This document shows, piece after piece, positions 26,710-35,441 of a stretch of DNA of 64,000 nucleotides. Numbering within the stretch: the stretch's first letter is position 1; every line of letters starts with the position of its first letter. Origin of the DNA: Hymenobacter gelipurpurascens (GTDB taxonomy: Bacteria > Bacteroidota > Bacteroidia > Cytophagales > Hymenobacteraceae); assembly GCF_900187375.1 (NCBI RefSeq), contig NZ_FYEW01000001.1, positions 620,001 to 684,000 on the forward strand, given 5' to 3'. The notes beneath the pieces were generated by a model. The model was given only the letters and a program-made list of their open reading frames with translations. It did not search any database and had not been told where the DNA came from. The translations under genes and the position numbers were made by a program.

Positions 26710-27474
26710 ATGCACTTCTCCATTATTACTCCTACCCACAACCGCCGGCAGTTTCTGCCCGAGGCCGTGGCCAGTGTCCGCGCCAGCATATCGGCGCCGC
26801 TCGACTTTACGTTTGACCACCTGATCTGCGAAAATGCCAGCACCGACGACACGGCCCAATGGCTGAAGTCGGAAGAACACAACGACGGCGTGCCGCTGCG
26901 GGTGCGGCCCCAGAGCACCAAGCTCCTGCCCGGCCCGGCGCGCAACCTGCTCATCCGGCAGGATACTCCCGCCGATGGCTGGCTGGTGCCGCTCGATGAT
27001 GATGACCTGCTCCTGCAGCGGGCACTTTATCATTATGCCGCTGAGATACAGACGCACGACGGCCAGCCCTGGTTTGTGGCCGATTTCCTGCGTGTTGACC
27101 AGGACCGGCGCTACCTGCCCAATGAGGATTACTACGCCTGGAAGTTCGAGACGCCCACCGATATGCTGCGCGCCATTTTCCGGGCCGAGCACTTCATTCA
27201 AGGCAATGTGTGCTACAGCCGGGCCTTGTTTGATGAAGTGGGTGGCTACGATGAGGAAATTGAAATGGCCGAAGACTTAGACCTCTATGTGCGGTTTCTG
27301 CTGGCCGGACACTTGCCCGTTATTTGCCCGCACATCAGCCACTTACACCGCTTCCATACCAGCAACGTCAGCATCGGGGTAGATGCCGATAAGCACGGTC
27401 AGGATTTGCAAGTGATATATGATAAGTATGCCGAACAGCTGAAAGCGCTGGGCATTGAGCGGCCGGGAGCTTGA
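26710..27474 (+). CDS. Family 2 glycosyltransferase
   Basis: A 254-residue GT-A fold enzyme. The N-terminus FSIITPTHNRRQFLPEAVASV, the middle ICENASTDDT and the metal-binding LDDDD (about 96-100) are hallmarks of family 2 glycosyltransferases, which transfer a sugar from a nucleotide sugar. EDLDLYVRFLLAGHLP (about 189-204) supplies the catalytic acidic region. No other polysaccharide genes are near, so its acceptor is unknown. It starts divergently from the small gene at 26609. Its stop is followed at once by a full TGGCCTAGGCCA palindrome (27476-27487). Confidence 0.88.
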   Translation: MHFSIITPTHNRRQFLPEAVASVRASISAPLDFTFDHLICENASTDDTAQWLKSEEHNDGVPLRVRPQSTKLLPGPARNLLIRQDTPADGWLVPLDDDDLLLQRALYHYAAEIQTHDGQPWFVADFLRVDQDRRYLPNEDYYAWKFETPTDMLRAIFRAEHFIQGNVCYSRALFDEVGGYDEEIEMAEDLDLYVRFLLAGHLPVICPHISHLHRFHTSNVSIGVDADKHGQDLQVIYDKYAEQLKALGIERPGA

Positions 27475-27491
27475 CTGGCCTAGGCCACTAA

Positions 27492-27573
27492 ACCAAGCAC
27501 CCTGTGCTACGAGAGGAAGTTGGTGTGGCCTAGAGGCCACACCAACTTCCTCTCGTAGCACAGGGTGCTTGGT
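27492..27573. repeat. 39-bp perfect inverted repeat between convergent genes
   Basis: The arm 27492-27530 is the exact reverse complement of 27535-27573; the loop is TAGA. The inner end of the left arm and the loop create a TGGCCTAG motif (27526-27533). It lies between the stops of the glycosyltransferase (+) and the amidohydrolase (-). It probably ends transcription from both sides, but the arms are much longer than a terminator needs and lack a T run. Confidence 0.9.
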
Positions 27574-27574
27574 C

Positions 27575-28861
27575 TTATTGCTTCACAATCACACCGCCTT
27601 TTACCACCAGGCGTACCTGGCGCAAGGCTTTGATGTCCTGCGTTGGGTCGCCGGAAACGGCAATCAGGTCGGCGAGTAGGCCAGGCTGAATGCGGCCGCG
27701 GTCGGGAAGCTGAAAAAGGCGGGCGTTCGTGCTGGTGAGGCCGCGCAGTACCTGCAGGGTGGGCAGGCCGAAATCCTGGATTAGTTGCTCGGCTTCGCGC
27801 AGGTTGTCGCCGTGGGTAAACACGCCCACATCGCCACCAATGGCCAGCTCTACGCCGCTTTGTTTGGCCGCTTTCATACTCAGGCGCTTCTGCACAAGCC
27901 GTTCCGGCTCGGGGTCCTGGCCTTTGCGCCAGCCCCGATACTGAGAAATAGCATCGCCGGCCGCCACAGTGGGGCAGAGGGCCACACCGCGCTGCTTCAT
28001 CAGCTTGAACACTTCTAGCGTGCCGGCATCACCATGCTCAATGGTTTGCACGCCGGCCAGCGCGGCACGGCGCATACCCTCGGGCGTGCTGGCGTGGGCC
28101 ACTACAGGCCTACCGGTGCTGCGGGCGGTTTGCACAATCAACGTCAGTTCTTCCTGCGAGAAGGTGGGTCGGCTGGGCTCCCCGGCGCCCCAGCGGTAAT
28201 CGGCGTACACCTTGATGATATCGGCTCCCTTCCCAATCTGCTCCCGTACGGCCCGAATGATGCCGTCCACACCATCGGCTTCCTGGGCACCCTGGGGCAC
28301 ATCCACCTCGGCGGAAAGCTTGGGGCCGTAGCTGCCTGTGGCCACCAGCGCGCGCGTGGCTACCAGCAGGCGCGGACCCGGAATCAGGCCCTGATCAATG
28401 GCTTGCTTGAGGCCTACGTCGGCGTAACCGGCACCTTCGCTGCCCAGGTCGCGGGCCGTAGTAAAGCCGGCTTCCAGGGTACGGCGGGCATGAGCTGTGG
28501 CGCGGGCCACGCGCAACGCTGAGGACTCTAGCAGCACCTGGTCGTTCCAAGGCGTTTCGTTGTAGGGGTGGAGCAGCATGTGGCTGTGCCCCTCAATGAG
28601 GCCCGGCAGCAGCGTAAGGCCCGGCAGTTCCAGGGTGCGGGCACCGGCTGGGGCGGTGAGCTGCGCCGAGGGGCCTACGGCTTTGATTTTGTCGTTCTCT
28701 ATCAACACGACCCAACCCGCATGCAGCGTTTCGCCATCGAAAACGGCGGCAGGGCGGAGCAGGAGCGAAGTAGGGGGAAGTGTTGAGGGCGTCGACTGGC
28801 CTAGGGCCAATTGTGAGGATACAACAAGCAGTAATATCGCAGAGGCCCCTAAAATGCGCAT
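27575..28861 (-). CDS. Exported amidohydrolase (imidazolonepropionase/prolidase-like)
   Basis: A 428-residue metal-dependent hydrolase with an N-terminal signal peptide (MRILGASAILLLVVSSQLALGQ). The amidohydrolase motifs are LPGLIEGHSHM (HxH metal ligands), IIKVYADY (the carboxylated Lys position), VVAHASTPEGM, TIEHGDAG and GGDVGVF (late Asp). This subgroup of TIM-barrel enzymes cleaves cyclic amides or Xaa-Pro type dipeptides; Bacteroidota export several of unknown substrate. The ATG at 28861 is set by the signal peptide. A TGGCCTAG motif lies within the region coding for the end of the signal peptide. Confidence 0.86.
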   Translation of the reverse strand: MRILGASAILLLVVSSQLALGQSTPSTLPPTSLLLRPAAVFDGETLHAGWVVLIENDKIKAVGPSAQLTAPAGARTLELPGLTLLPGLIEGHSHMLLHPYNETPWNDQVLLESSALRVARATAHARRTLEAGFTTARDLGSEGAGYADVGLKQAIDQGLIPGPRLLVATRALVATGSYGPKLSAEVDVPQGAQEADGVDGIIRAVREQIGKGADIIKVYADYRWGAGEPSRPTFSQEELTLIVQTARSTGRPVVAHASTPEGMRRAALAGVQTIEHGDAGTLEVFKLMKQRGVALCPTVAAGDAISQYRGWRKGQDPEPERLVQKRLSMKAAKQSGVELAIGGDVGVFTHGDNLREAEQLIQDFGLPTLQVLRGLTSTNARLFQLPDRGRIQPGLLADLIAVSGDPTQDIKALRQVRLVVKGGVIVKQ

Positions 28862-28905
28862 AGTTGGTGCGTTGAAAAATAATACGACACAAGATAGGTC
28901 GCGCT

Positions 28906-29490
28906 TTAGAATTGCTGCCAAGGCCTGCGGGCCTGTTCCGGCAACCCAATTAGCTGTCGTAGAACATGGGCCATCTGCTGAGCAATATTTTCAGCTTCCA
29001 CTTCTAAAAGAAACAGCTTGCTTGCATCTGCTAACTCCAGGTACAGAATGCCAGCATATCCTGAAGCTTCTATCCCTACTGCTCGCACTTCATCAAAGGA
29101 TAATACCCTATCTCTTGCCACCTACTGACGGTATACATCACTGAGGTGTACAACTAAAACTCGTCGAGTTCCAGTATCAATTCGAACGTCATTGTGTAAG
29201 CTTAATACATCTAAACCAATAGATTTTCGACGCTTTTCTCCCCAGATCATTAACACAAAAAGTGCTAGCCAAATAAACATTGAGTAGGCTTTTTGTTGGA
29301 TGCTTATAAATATCCAGATGCTGGCAAATACTCCAAAAGATAGATAGCCCGCTTTTTTTTGCTTTGTTGTAAGAGGGTTCCAGCGAAAACGTAATTCCGT
29401 CCGGAAATGCTGACAAGTTACCGAGCTGCCTGATGCAGAGAGTTTTCGACTGATGTGTTGTAAATCCGGAAATAAAGGAACGAGGCTCAT
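28906..29490 (-). pseudogene. Membrane protein gene interrupted by an in-frame TAG
   Basis: Read from ATG at 29490, the frame codes for a soluble start, two close hydrophobic helices (GYLSFGVFASIWIFISI and MFIWLALFVLMIWG) and then a strand-rich domain (VRIDTGTRRVLVVHLSDVYRQ). A TAG at 29122-29124 stops it, and the same frame continues at once with VARDRVLSFDEVRAVGIEASGYAGILYLELADASKLFLLEVEAENIAQQMAHVLRQLIGLP to 28906. The two parts read as one domain cut in the middle. Either the gene is broken by a nonsense mutation, or the second part starts at the GTG directly after the stop. No family recognised. Confidence 0.7.
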
Positions 29491-29504
29491 GCAGCCATAT
29501 AAAA

Positions 29505-29540
29505 AATGCCCGCCGGAAGATAGACTTTCCGGCGGGCATT
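29505..29540 (-). terminator. Rho-independent terminator of the S46 peptidase gene
   Basis: AATGCCCGCCGGAA (29505-29518) pairs perfectly with TTCCGGCGGGCATT (29527-29540). On the minus strand a run of T follows. Confidence 0.9.
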
Positions 29541-29559
29541 GTAGATAAAGGAAATGCAA

Positions 29560-31812
29560 TTATGCTTTCTCCTTAGCAGGCTTACGCTTTACTTTGATCT
29601 TTTCCAGCTTCTTGCCGGCTGGGGCCACATCATTATGTCCGCCCACCAGCGTCATTTCTTTTACGAGGTGGCCGGCGCCGGCGTATTTATCTATCACAAA
29701 CAGCATATAGCGCACATCCAGGGTGATGTTGCGTACGCGGTCGGGGTCGAACATGATATCCGACATGGTGCCTTCCCAGTTCCGGTCGAAGTTGATGCCG
29801 ATGAGCTCGCCGCTGCCGTTGATGACGGGTGAGCCGGAATTGCCGCCGGTCGTGTGGTTGGTAGCAATGAAGGCCACCGGCACCGAGCCCTTGTAGGCGT
29901 AGGGGCCATAGTCCTTGTTTTTGTACAGCTCGGCGAGGCGGGCGGGTACTTCAAACTCGGGGTTGGTAGGGTCGGCTTTCGCCATGATGCCGTCGAGGGT
30001 GGTATAAAAGTCGTATTTAGTACCGTCGGCGGGCTCATAGCCAGCTACCTGGCCGTAGGCCACTCGCAGGGTAGAGTTAGCATCGGGGTAGAACTTGCGG
30101 TCGGTTTGCTGTTGGCGCAGGCCGGCCACGTAGGTGCGCTGGAGCAGGGCAATGTTGTCGGTGGCCGCGTTATACGTGGGCAGCACCTGCTGGCGGTAGT
30201 TGTTCACGATGGCTTGTACCAGCTGAATGGCCGGATCCTGGCGCAGAGCCTGGGCGTTGCCTTTTGCCACTTCATCCAGCACTTTCAAAGAGCTTTCCAG
30301 CGACGTGAGGCGCGATTTGCCGTAAAGCTGCTCCGCGTAGGCGTTCCAGCCGGTGGTGGCATACTGCTTCTGCAGGCTTTTCACATGGGCCGGTAGCAGG
30401 GCGGCGGGCGTGCCGTTGGCATAAAATGGTAGCAAAGCAGCCGCTACTTTCTGGTCAGTTGCTACGCTATAGTTGCGGAAAAAACCCGGAGCGCCTTTCT
30501 TAAGCTTTTCCATCGCGGCTGCCAGTTCCTCGGCCGAGGCTTTGTTCTCCAGCATATCCAGCGCCGGCAGCAGACTGTTGGCATAAAACAGCAACTCCAC
30601 GCCCAGGGCAGCTTCTGTCACGTAGTCGCGGGCCAGGGTGTAGTCGCGGACGGTGGCGTAGCTTTTCTGGAACTGCGGCAGGAGCGCAGCATAAGTCGCT
30701 TTGCGGGCTTCGTCGCCGCTTTCGGCCCACTTCTGAAATTGTGCTTCCTGCTGCTGCTTGCGCGTTACGGCATCGAGTTTCTTAAGGCCACGGGTTTCGC
30801 CAATCCACTTCTTCCAGTAGTTGGCGATGCTGGCGTACTTGGCCGCATACTGAATCCGCACCTTGTCGGAAGCCTTCATATCGGCATCCAGAATGCGCAG
30901 TTTGGCATCGCGTACCTTGATTTTGGCGGGGTTCGAGAGGGAATACACCTCATCGACGCCCCAAGAAGTCAGGTATTCATTGGTCCGACCGGGGAAGCCG
31001 AACACCAGCGTAAAGTCGCCGGGCTGCACGCCGCCCAGCGAAATAGGCAGGTGGTGACGGGGCTTGAAGGGCTTATTATCGGGTGAGTACGGCGCGGGTT
31101 TGTTATCGGGGCCGGCATAAATGCGGAAGATGCTGAAGTCGCCGGTGTGGCGGGGCCAGGCCCAGTTATCGGTGTCGCCGCCGAATTTGCCGATGCTGCT
31201 CGGGGGCGCCCCCACCAGGCGGATGTCCTGGAAAACTTCCGTCACGAACAGGTAATACTCGTTGCCACTGAACATGGGTCGCACAAAGGCCTGGTAGTTG
31301 GTGCCCTGTACCGCCGCCTGCGCCACGCGCTGGCTGTTGGCCTGCACCAGCTTCTCGCGGTCGGCCTCCAGGATGCTGGTCGTCGGTATGCCCGTCAGTA
31401 CCTGACTGGTTACGTCTTCCATGCGCACAATAAAGGTGGCGGTGAGGCCCGGGTTGGGTAGCTCCTGCTCCCGCGACATGGCCCAGTAACCCTTCGTGAG
31501 GTAGTCTTTCTCTACCGAAGAATGGCTCTGGATCTGGCTGTAGCCGCAGTGGTGGTTGGTGAGCAACAGGCCTTGGTCGGAAATGATTTCGCCGGTGCAG
31601 CCGCCACCAAATTGCACCACGGCATCTTTCAAGCTGCCCTGGTTGATGCTGTAAATCTGCTCGGCCGTGAGCTTGAGGCCTTTCTTCTGCATGTCGGCCT
31701 CATTGAGCTGCTTGAGTAGCAGCGGCAGCCACATGCCTTCATCGGCGCGGGCCTGCGGAATCAGGGAAAATAGAGTTATGGCTAGCAGAGCCAGCCGGGA
31801 AAGTTGCTTCAT
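29560..31812 (-). CDS. S46 dipeptidyl peptidase, DPP11 type
   Basis: A 750-residue exported serine peptidase. After a signal peptide (MKQLSRLALLAITLFSLIPQARA) the catalytic His is in LLLTNHHCGY, the Asp in DNWAWPRHTGDF, and the Ser (about residue 659) in TTGGNSGSPV. Eighteen residues after the Ser lies an Arg (INFDRNWEG), the position that gives Porphyromonas DPP11 its preference for Asp/Glu at P1; DPP7 has Gly there. It should therefore remove acidic dipeptides from peptides in the periplasm. Start at 31812 is set by the signal peptide. A -7 element TATTTTTG lies at 31867-31874 on the minus strand. Confidence 0.92.
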   Translation of the reverse strand: MKQLSRLALLAITLFSLIPQARADEGMWLPLLLKQLNEADMQKKGLKLTAEQIYSINQGSLKDAVVQFGGGCTGEIISDQGLLLTNHHCGYSQIQSHSSVEKDYLTKGYWAMSREQELPNPGLTATFIVRMEDVTSQVLTGIPTTSILEADREKLVQANSQRVAQAAVQGTNYQAFVRPMFSGNEYYLFVTEVFQDIRLVGAPPSSIGKFGGDTDNWAWPRHTGDFSIFRIYAGPDNKPAPYSPDNKPFKPRHHLPISLGGVQPGDFTLVFGFPGRTNEYLTSWGVDEVYSLSNPAKIKVRDAKLRILDADMKASDKVRIQYAAKYASIANYWKKWIGETRGLKKLDAVTRKQQQEAQFQKWAESGDEARKATYAALLPQFQKSYATVRDYTLARDYVTEAALGVELLFYANSLLPALDMLENKASAEELAAAMEKLKKGAPGFFRNYSVATDQKVAAALLPFYANGTPAALLPAHVKSLQKQYATTGWNAYAEQLYGKSRLTSLESSLKVLDEVAKGNAQALRQDPAIQLVQAIVNNYRQQVLPTYNAATDNIALLQRTYVAGLRQQQTDRKFYPDANSTLRVAYGQVAGYEPADGTKYDFYTTLDGIMAKADPTNPEFEVPARLAELYKNKDYGPYAYKGSVPVAFIATNHTTGGNSGSPVINGSGELIGINFDRNWEGTMSDIMFDPDRVRNITLDVRYMLFVIDKYAGAGHLVKEMTLVGGHNDVAPAGKKLEKIKVKRKPAKEKA

Positions 31813-31866
31813 AAAAATGGTGGTAGGAGGAACGCTGGTGGGTGGGCCAGAGATAAAAACAAGACA

Positions 31867-31874
31867 CAAAAATA
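31867..31874 (-). promoter_or_regulatory. Promoter -7 element of the S46 peptidase gene
   Basis: TATTTTTG on the minus strand, matching TAnnTTTG, 54 bases before the ATG at 31812. Confidence 0.5.
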
Positions 31875-32044
31875 GCAAAGCTGCTGCTGGAAAAGTTCGC
31901 TAGGCCACTGTCTAGGCAAGAAATAGCGCTCCAGGCCACCCTGGAAAAGCAGCAGTGCCCACCCGAATTTGGGCAGGCACTGGCAACATGCATCACCGAT
32001 TCAGGATCGGTTTAGAGCAAAGGAATTAAGGACGTTAACTGCTC

Positions 32045-32566
32045 CTAGGAGTGGCCTAGCTCAGCTACGGCAGCGGCATTTTGCGCGTTATTCTTGGAAG
32101 CGGCCGGTACCATCGAAGCGGCCGGAATATCGTCGGTTTCCTCCGCCGCGTGCGTGGTTTCCCACTCCCGGAAGCGCACGATTTCGCCCTGGAATTTTTC
32201 TACAAACCAGCTCAGCAAAGCCAGATCATCCAGAAAACCTACCACCGGAATAAAATCAGGCACCAGATCAACTGGGGAAAGTGTGTAGAGCAGCACGCCC
32301 AGCGCCGATACAATGGTGCCGTTATCAACCTGCCGGTAGCTGCCGCTGATGTAGTTGCGCACGAGGCGCACCACCGTGAGGGCTACATCAATGAGTTGTT
32401 TGAACTTGTTGTCGCCGCTTTCCTTGCTGGCCAGCTTATTGGCGACTTCATTGAGCACCATCACTACTTTGAACGGGCGCCCGAGAAGCTTGCCGGCGCG
32501 GTTCAGGAATACGCTGAATAGCGCATTTTTGGAAATAGAAAGTCCTTTTTCGACAAGGTTTGCCAT
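32045..32566 (-). CDS. YkvA-like DUF1232 protein
   Basis: A 173-residue protein. The DUF1232 signature is YTLSPVDLVPDFIPVVGFLDDLALLSWFV (about 93-121), a hydrophobic segment pair that probably associates with the membrane. The N-terminal 70 residues are helical and charged; the last 40 are Ala-rich and low in complexity. Function of the family is unknown. ATG at 32566 (MANLVEKGLSISKNALF) is chosen; the frame is open to 32662. The final codons overlap a TGGCCTAG motif at 32052. Confidence 0.82.
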   Translation of the reverse strand: MANLVEKGLSISKNALFSVFLNRAGKLLGRPFKVVMVLNEVANKLASKESGDNKFKQLIDVALTVVRLVRNYISGSYRQVDNGTIVSALGVLLYTLSPVDLVPDFIPVVGFLDDLALLSWFVEKFQGEIVRFREWETTHAAEETDDIPAASMVPAASKNNAQNAAAVAELGHS

Positions 32567-32825
32567 GTGCTGGTTGAGATTAGAATATGCGCCGTGTACG
32601 CGCCAGGCCGGACCGGCGTTGTATGCAGTGCTTCTAGGCCAGTAATTGTACAGCGCAAACAAATCTCAGAGAATAGGAATTGCGGCAATCATGCTATGCA
32701 GGTTAGGCACTATAGGAGAAGGTACAGGCTTGGTGGCTGTTATCTCCATTTGTTGGACGGCGTAAGCCCGCTCCTGAGTACAACGGTATCCATATGTGAG
32801 CACTCAATTCTTCTCGAATAAGCTC

Positions 32826-33968
32826 TCACTTCAATTTCTCAGCTAATACGCGTTGCAACTCTTCCCCAAGTAAATTTTTGGCTACTATGTTGCCGGTTGG
32901 GTCTAGTAGAAAGTTTTGCGGAATGCTTTCCACCTGATACAGTTTAGCTACGTTACCAGCCCTTGCATTGTCGATCACCTGAGCCCAGGGTAGTTTATCT
33001 TCCCGCACAGCCTTTAGCCAATTGCTCCGGTTGTCAGCTGCATCAATTGAGACACTTACCACGTCGAAGTTCTTTCCTTTGTAGGCCTTATAGGCGCGTA
33101 ACACGTTGGGATTTTCCTTTCGACAAGGACCACACCAACTGGCCCAGAAATCAATGAGTACATAGCGGCCCCGATAGTCGGCGAGTGACACGGACTTGCC
33201 GGTTGGAGTATTTAGAGTAAAACTTGGCGCCTTCGATCCTAAGGATATAATTGGGCGACGGTAGTCTGCCAACTTAGTAGCAACTTGCTGGCCCTCCGGG
33301 CTATTGCGCAAGGCAGGTGTGAGATGAGCCAATAAATAGCGAACAGTAGCCGTATCAGCCTTTGTATTGCTCATCATGTCTACCGCATCCAGGCTGACGA
33401 ATGAGGCTGGATTGTTCATTATGAACGCAGAGTCGATGGCTGTACGCTGACGATTAAGGGCAGCTCGCCTTGCGGCTCGTGCTTGTTTAAACTCTACTGA
33501 GCTCCGTTGCTCAGCAGTAGCCCGCTTATACTCAGTATCATACTGCTTATAGCCAGCTACAATCGGATGCTCCGCCTGATCAAGCTGCTGCAATTTCGTG
33601 GTCAAGGGGCCACCCACCACACGGGCGTACTTCAATGAATCGGAGCTGGTTAGTGTAGTAGTGCCAGGCTCTAAGTAAAATGCTGTGCGAACATCAGCAT
33701 GTAGAATACCCATGCCCTCCGTTTCGCGCGAGCTGCCTCGCCGACTTAGTAGTATAAAAGCTCTACCAGGCTTGTCAACTTGACCACGCAACGTGAAGCG
33801 ACCATTATGAACGGCAGCAGAATCAATGTATTTGCCTCCGTAGTACAAAAAGGCTTTGGCCGGTGCATTGATAGCGCGGTTAACTTGACCTTCTATAGTG
33901 TAAGATTTATCAGATTGAACGGCGGCAAGCAACGGGAGTGCAAGCAGGCCTAGATAGATAATTTTCAT
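32826..33968 (-). CDS. TlpA-like thioredoxin-fold protein with DUF4369 domain
   Basis: A 380-residue exported thiol-disulfide protein. A signal peptide (MKIIYLGLLALPLLAAVQS) is followed by a DUF4369-type strand domain (YTIEGQVNRAINAPAKAFLYYGGKYIDSAAVHNGRFTLRGQV), a helical middle, and a C-terminal thioredoxin domain with the active site DFWASWCGPCRKE (about residue 275). This is a common Bacteroidota envelope reductase architecture, used in cytochrome maturation or peptide-bound thiol reduction. It is monocistronic. The 257 bases upstream to 34225 hold no gene. Confidence 0.9.
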   Translation of the reverse strand: MKIIYLGLLALPLLAAVQSDKSYTIEGQVNRAINAPAKAFLYYGGKYIDSAAVHNGRFTLRGQVDKPGRAFILLSRRGSSRETEGMGILHADVRTAFYLEPGTTTLTSSDSLKYARVVGGPLTTKLQQLDQAEHPIVAGYKQYDTEYKRATAEQRSSVEFKQARAARRAALNRQRTAIDSAFIMNNPASFVSLDAVDMMSNTKADTATVRYLLAHLTPALRNSPEGQQVATKLADYRRPIISLGSKAPSFTLNTPTGKSVSLADYRGRYVLIDFWASWCGPCRKENPNVLRAYKAYKGKNFDVVSVSIDAADNRSNWLKAVREDKLPWAQVIDNARAGNVAKLYQVESIPQNFLLDPTGNIVAKNLLGEELQRVLAEKLK

Positions 33969-34225
33969 ACTGAGATATCAGAGGGAAAGTAGTTTAGGAT
34001 TACTATGTTTCTATCAAATATACGGTGGCCTTACACGGGTGCAAGTGTACTCCCCGTCGTGTGGCATTTAACTTATTCTAAGACCTCAGTAGAGAAAAAC
34101 GACTAAAGGATACCGGGGAAATGACTAGAAACGGTTGAAAGCATGAATGTCCGTAACGGCAGTATATAGAGGGATAGTTAAGCGTAAAATTCCGAAGAAT
34201 AACGGCTTTCTTGTAGTTTAGCCCC

Positions 34226-34768
34226 ATGAGCAACCACCTGACCACCCGTCCCGCATCCGGCGAGTACGCCCCGTACTACGACCTCTACATCCAGAACATT
34301 CCCGCAGGCCACAACCCGCTTCAGCATCTGCGGGAGCAGCCGTTGCTGCTAAAGGAGCTGCTCGCCGATTTTACCGAGGAGCAGGGTTTGCTGCGCTACG
34401 CCCCCGGCAAGTGGAGCATCAAGGAAATGCTGGTGCACATGATGGATACCGAACGCATTTTTGCCTACCGCGCCCTGCGCATTGCCCGTGGCGACAAGCA
34501 GCCCCTGCCCGGCTTCGAACAGGATGACTATGTGCCAGCCTCCGGTGCGGATAAGCGGACTATGGAAAGCATTCTGCACGAGTATGATACGGTGCGCGCC
34601 GCTACCTTGAGTTTGTTCGATTCGTTTGAGCCAGAGGCCTACAGCCAGATGGGTACCGCGAGCAACAATCCGGTAAGTGTGCGGGCTCTGGCCTACATTC
34701 TGCCTGGCCATGAGGCGCACCATCTGCATATTTTGCAGGATCGATACCTGTCCATGCTGGTCAAATAA
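34226..34768 (+). CDS. DinB-family metal-binding protein
   Basis: A 180-residue four-helix protein. The three His metal ligands of the DinB fold are visible as VHMMDTERIFAYRAL (about 70) and PGHEAHHLHILQDRYL (near 160). Many members are thiol transferases using bacillithiol or similar; others have no known role. The sequence before the ATG (TAGTTTAG at 34214-34221, then four bases) is one base off a -7 element, so the mRNA may be leaderless. Confidence 0.85.
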   Translation: MSNHLTTRPASGEYAPYYDLYIQNIPAGHNPLQHLREQPLLLKELLADFTEEQGLLRYAPGKWSIKEMLVHMMDTERIFAYRALRIARGDKQPLPGFEQDDYVPASGADKRTMESILHEYDTVRAATLSLFDSFEPEAYSQMGTASNNPVSVRALAYILPGHEAHHLHILQDRYLSMLVK

Positions 34769-34840
34769 CGTACTTGCAGACAACACCCTGCCGCGCCGCC
34801 GCGTTAGGGGTTTATCCATTCCCTCCAACTACTCATCATC

Positions 34841-34957
34841 ATGGCTAAAGCACAAGAACCCCGCAAGGAAAAGAAAAAGGAGCCTGCCAAAACCACCAAG
34901 GAGAAAAAGGCCGCCAAAGAAGAGAAGAAAGCCCTGAAGTCTCGTCAGCAGGACTAA
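34841..34957 (+). CDS. Tiny lysine-rich protein
   Basis: A 38-residue reading frame, MAKAQEPRKEKKKEPAKT... ending KSRQQD, with 15 Lys and no hydrophobic core. It starts 73 bases after the DinB stop and is followed within 25 bases by a hairpin, which supports a real transcribed gene. Such small basic proteins bind nucleic acids or occur as uncharacterised Bacteroidota genes. Function unknown. It is too short to be sure of expression. Confidence 0.6.
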   Translation: MAKAQEPRKEKKKEPAKTTKEKKAAKEEKKALKSRQQD

Positions 34958-34980
34958 TTGGCCCATTAAGAATTTCCTGG

Positions 34981-35013
34981 AACAGCCGGCTCACTTCAGA
35001 GAAGCCGGCTGTT
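34981..35013 (+). terminator. Rho-independent terminator
   Basis: AACAGCCGGCT (34981-34991) pairs perfectly with AGCCGGCTGTT (35003-35013), then TTGCTTT. Confidence 0.82.
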
Positions 35014-35042
35014 TTGCTTTATGAATTAGTGCCTGACTGCCC

Positions 35043-35441
35043 GTGAATCAACGAATTGCGCTTGTTACCCTGGTGGTAGCTGATTACGATGAAGCCATTG
35101 ACTTTTACACTCAGAAGCTAGGCTTTCGGCTGCTAGAAGATACCGTGCTTAGTGCACAGAAACGGTGGGTGCGCGTGGCGCCTCAGGGGTTGGCCGGCGC
35201 TGAGCTACTGCTGGCCCGCGCTGCTACGCCCGCGCAAGCTCAGTGCGTTGGCAACCAGACCGGCGGCCGCGTGGCCCTGTTCCTTTACACCGATGATGTA
35301 GCCCGCGATTATGCGCAGCTTCAGGCACAGGGCGTGACGATAGTACGCCCGCCAATAGCAGAACCATACGGTAAAGTGCTAGTATTCGCTGATTTGTATG
35401 GCAACCAATGGGACTTACTGGAGCCCACTCAGAGCGTATAG
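35043..35441 (+). CDS. VOC-family (glyoxalase/bleomycin resistance-like) protein
   Basis: A 132-residue protein with two beta-alpha-beta-beta-beta units: LVTLVVADYDEAIDFYTQKLGFRLLED at the N-terminus and VALFLYTDDVARDYAQLQAQGVTIVRPPI ... VLVFADLYGNQWDLLEPT at the C-terminus. The last Glu is the usual metal ligand. Family members are dioxygenases, isomerases or binding proteins, and the substrate cannot be read here. It starts at GTG 35043. Its 3' end overlaps the convergent gene at 35429-36055 by 13 bases. Confidence 0.86.
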   Translation: MNQRIALVTLVVADYDEAIDFYTQKLGFRLLEDTVLSAQKRWVRVAPQGLAGAELLLARAATPAQAQCVGNQTGGRVALFLYTDDVARDYAQLQAQGVTIVRPPIAEPYGKVLVFADLYGNQWDLLEPTQSV

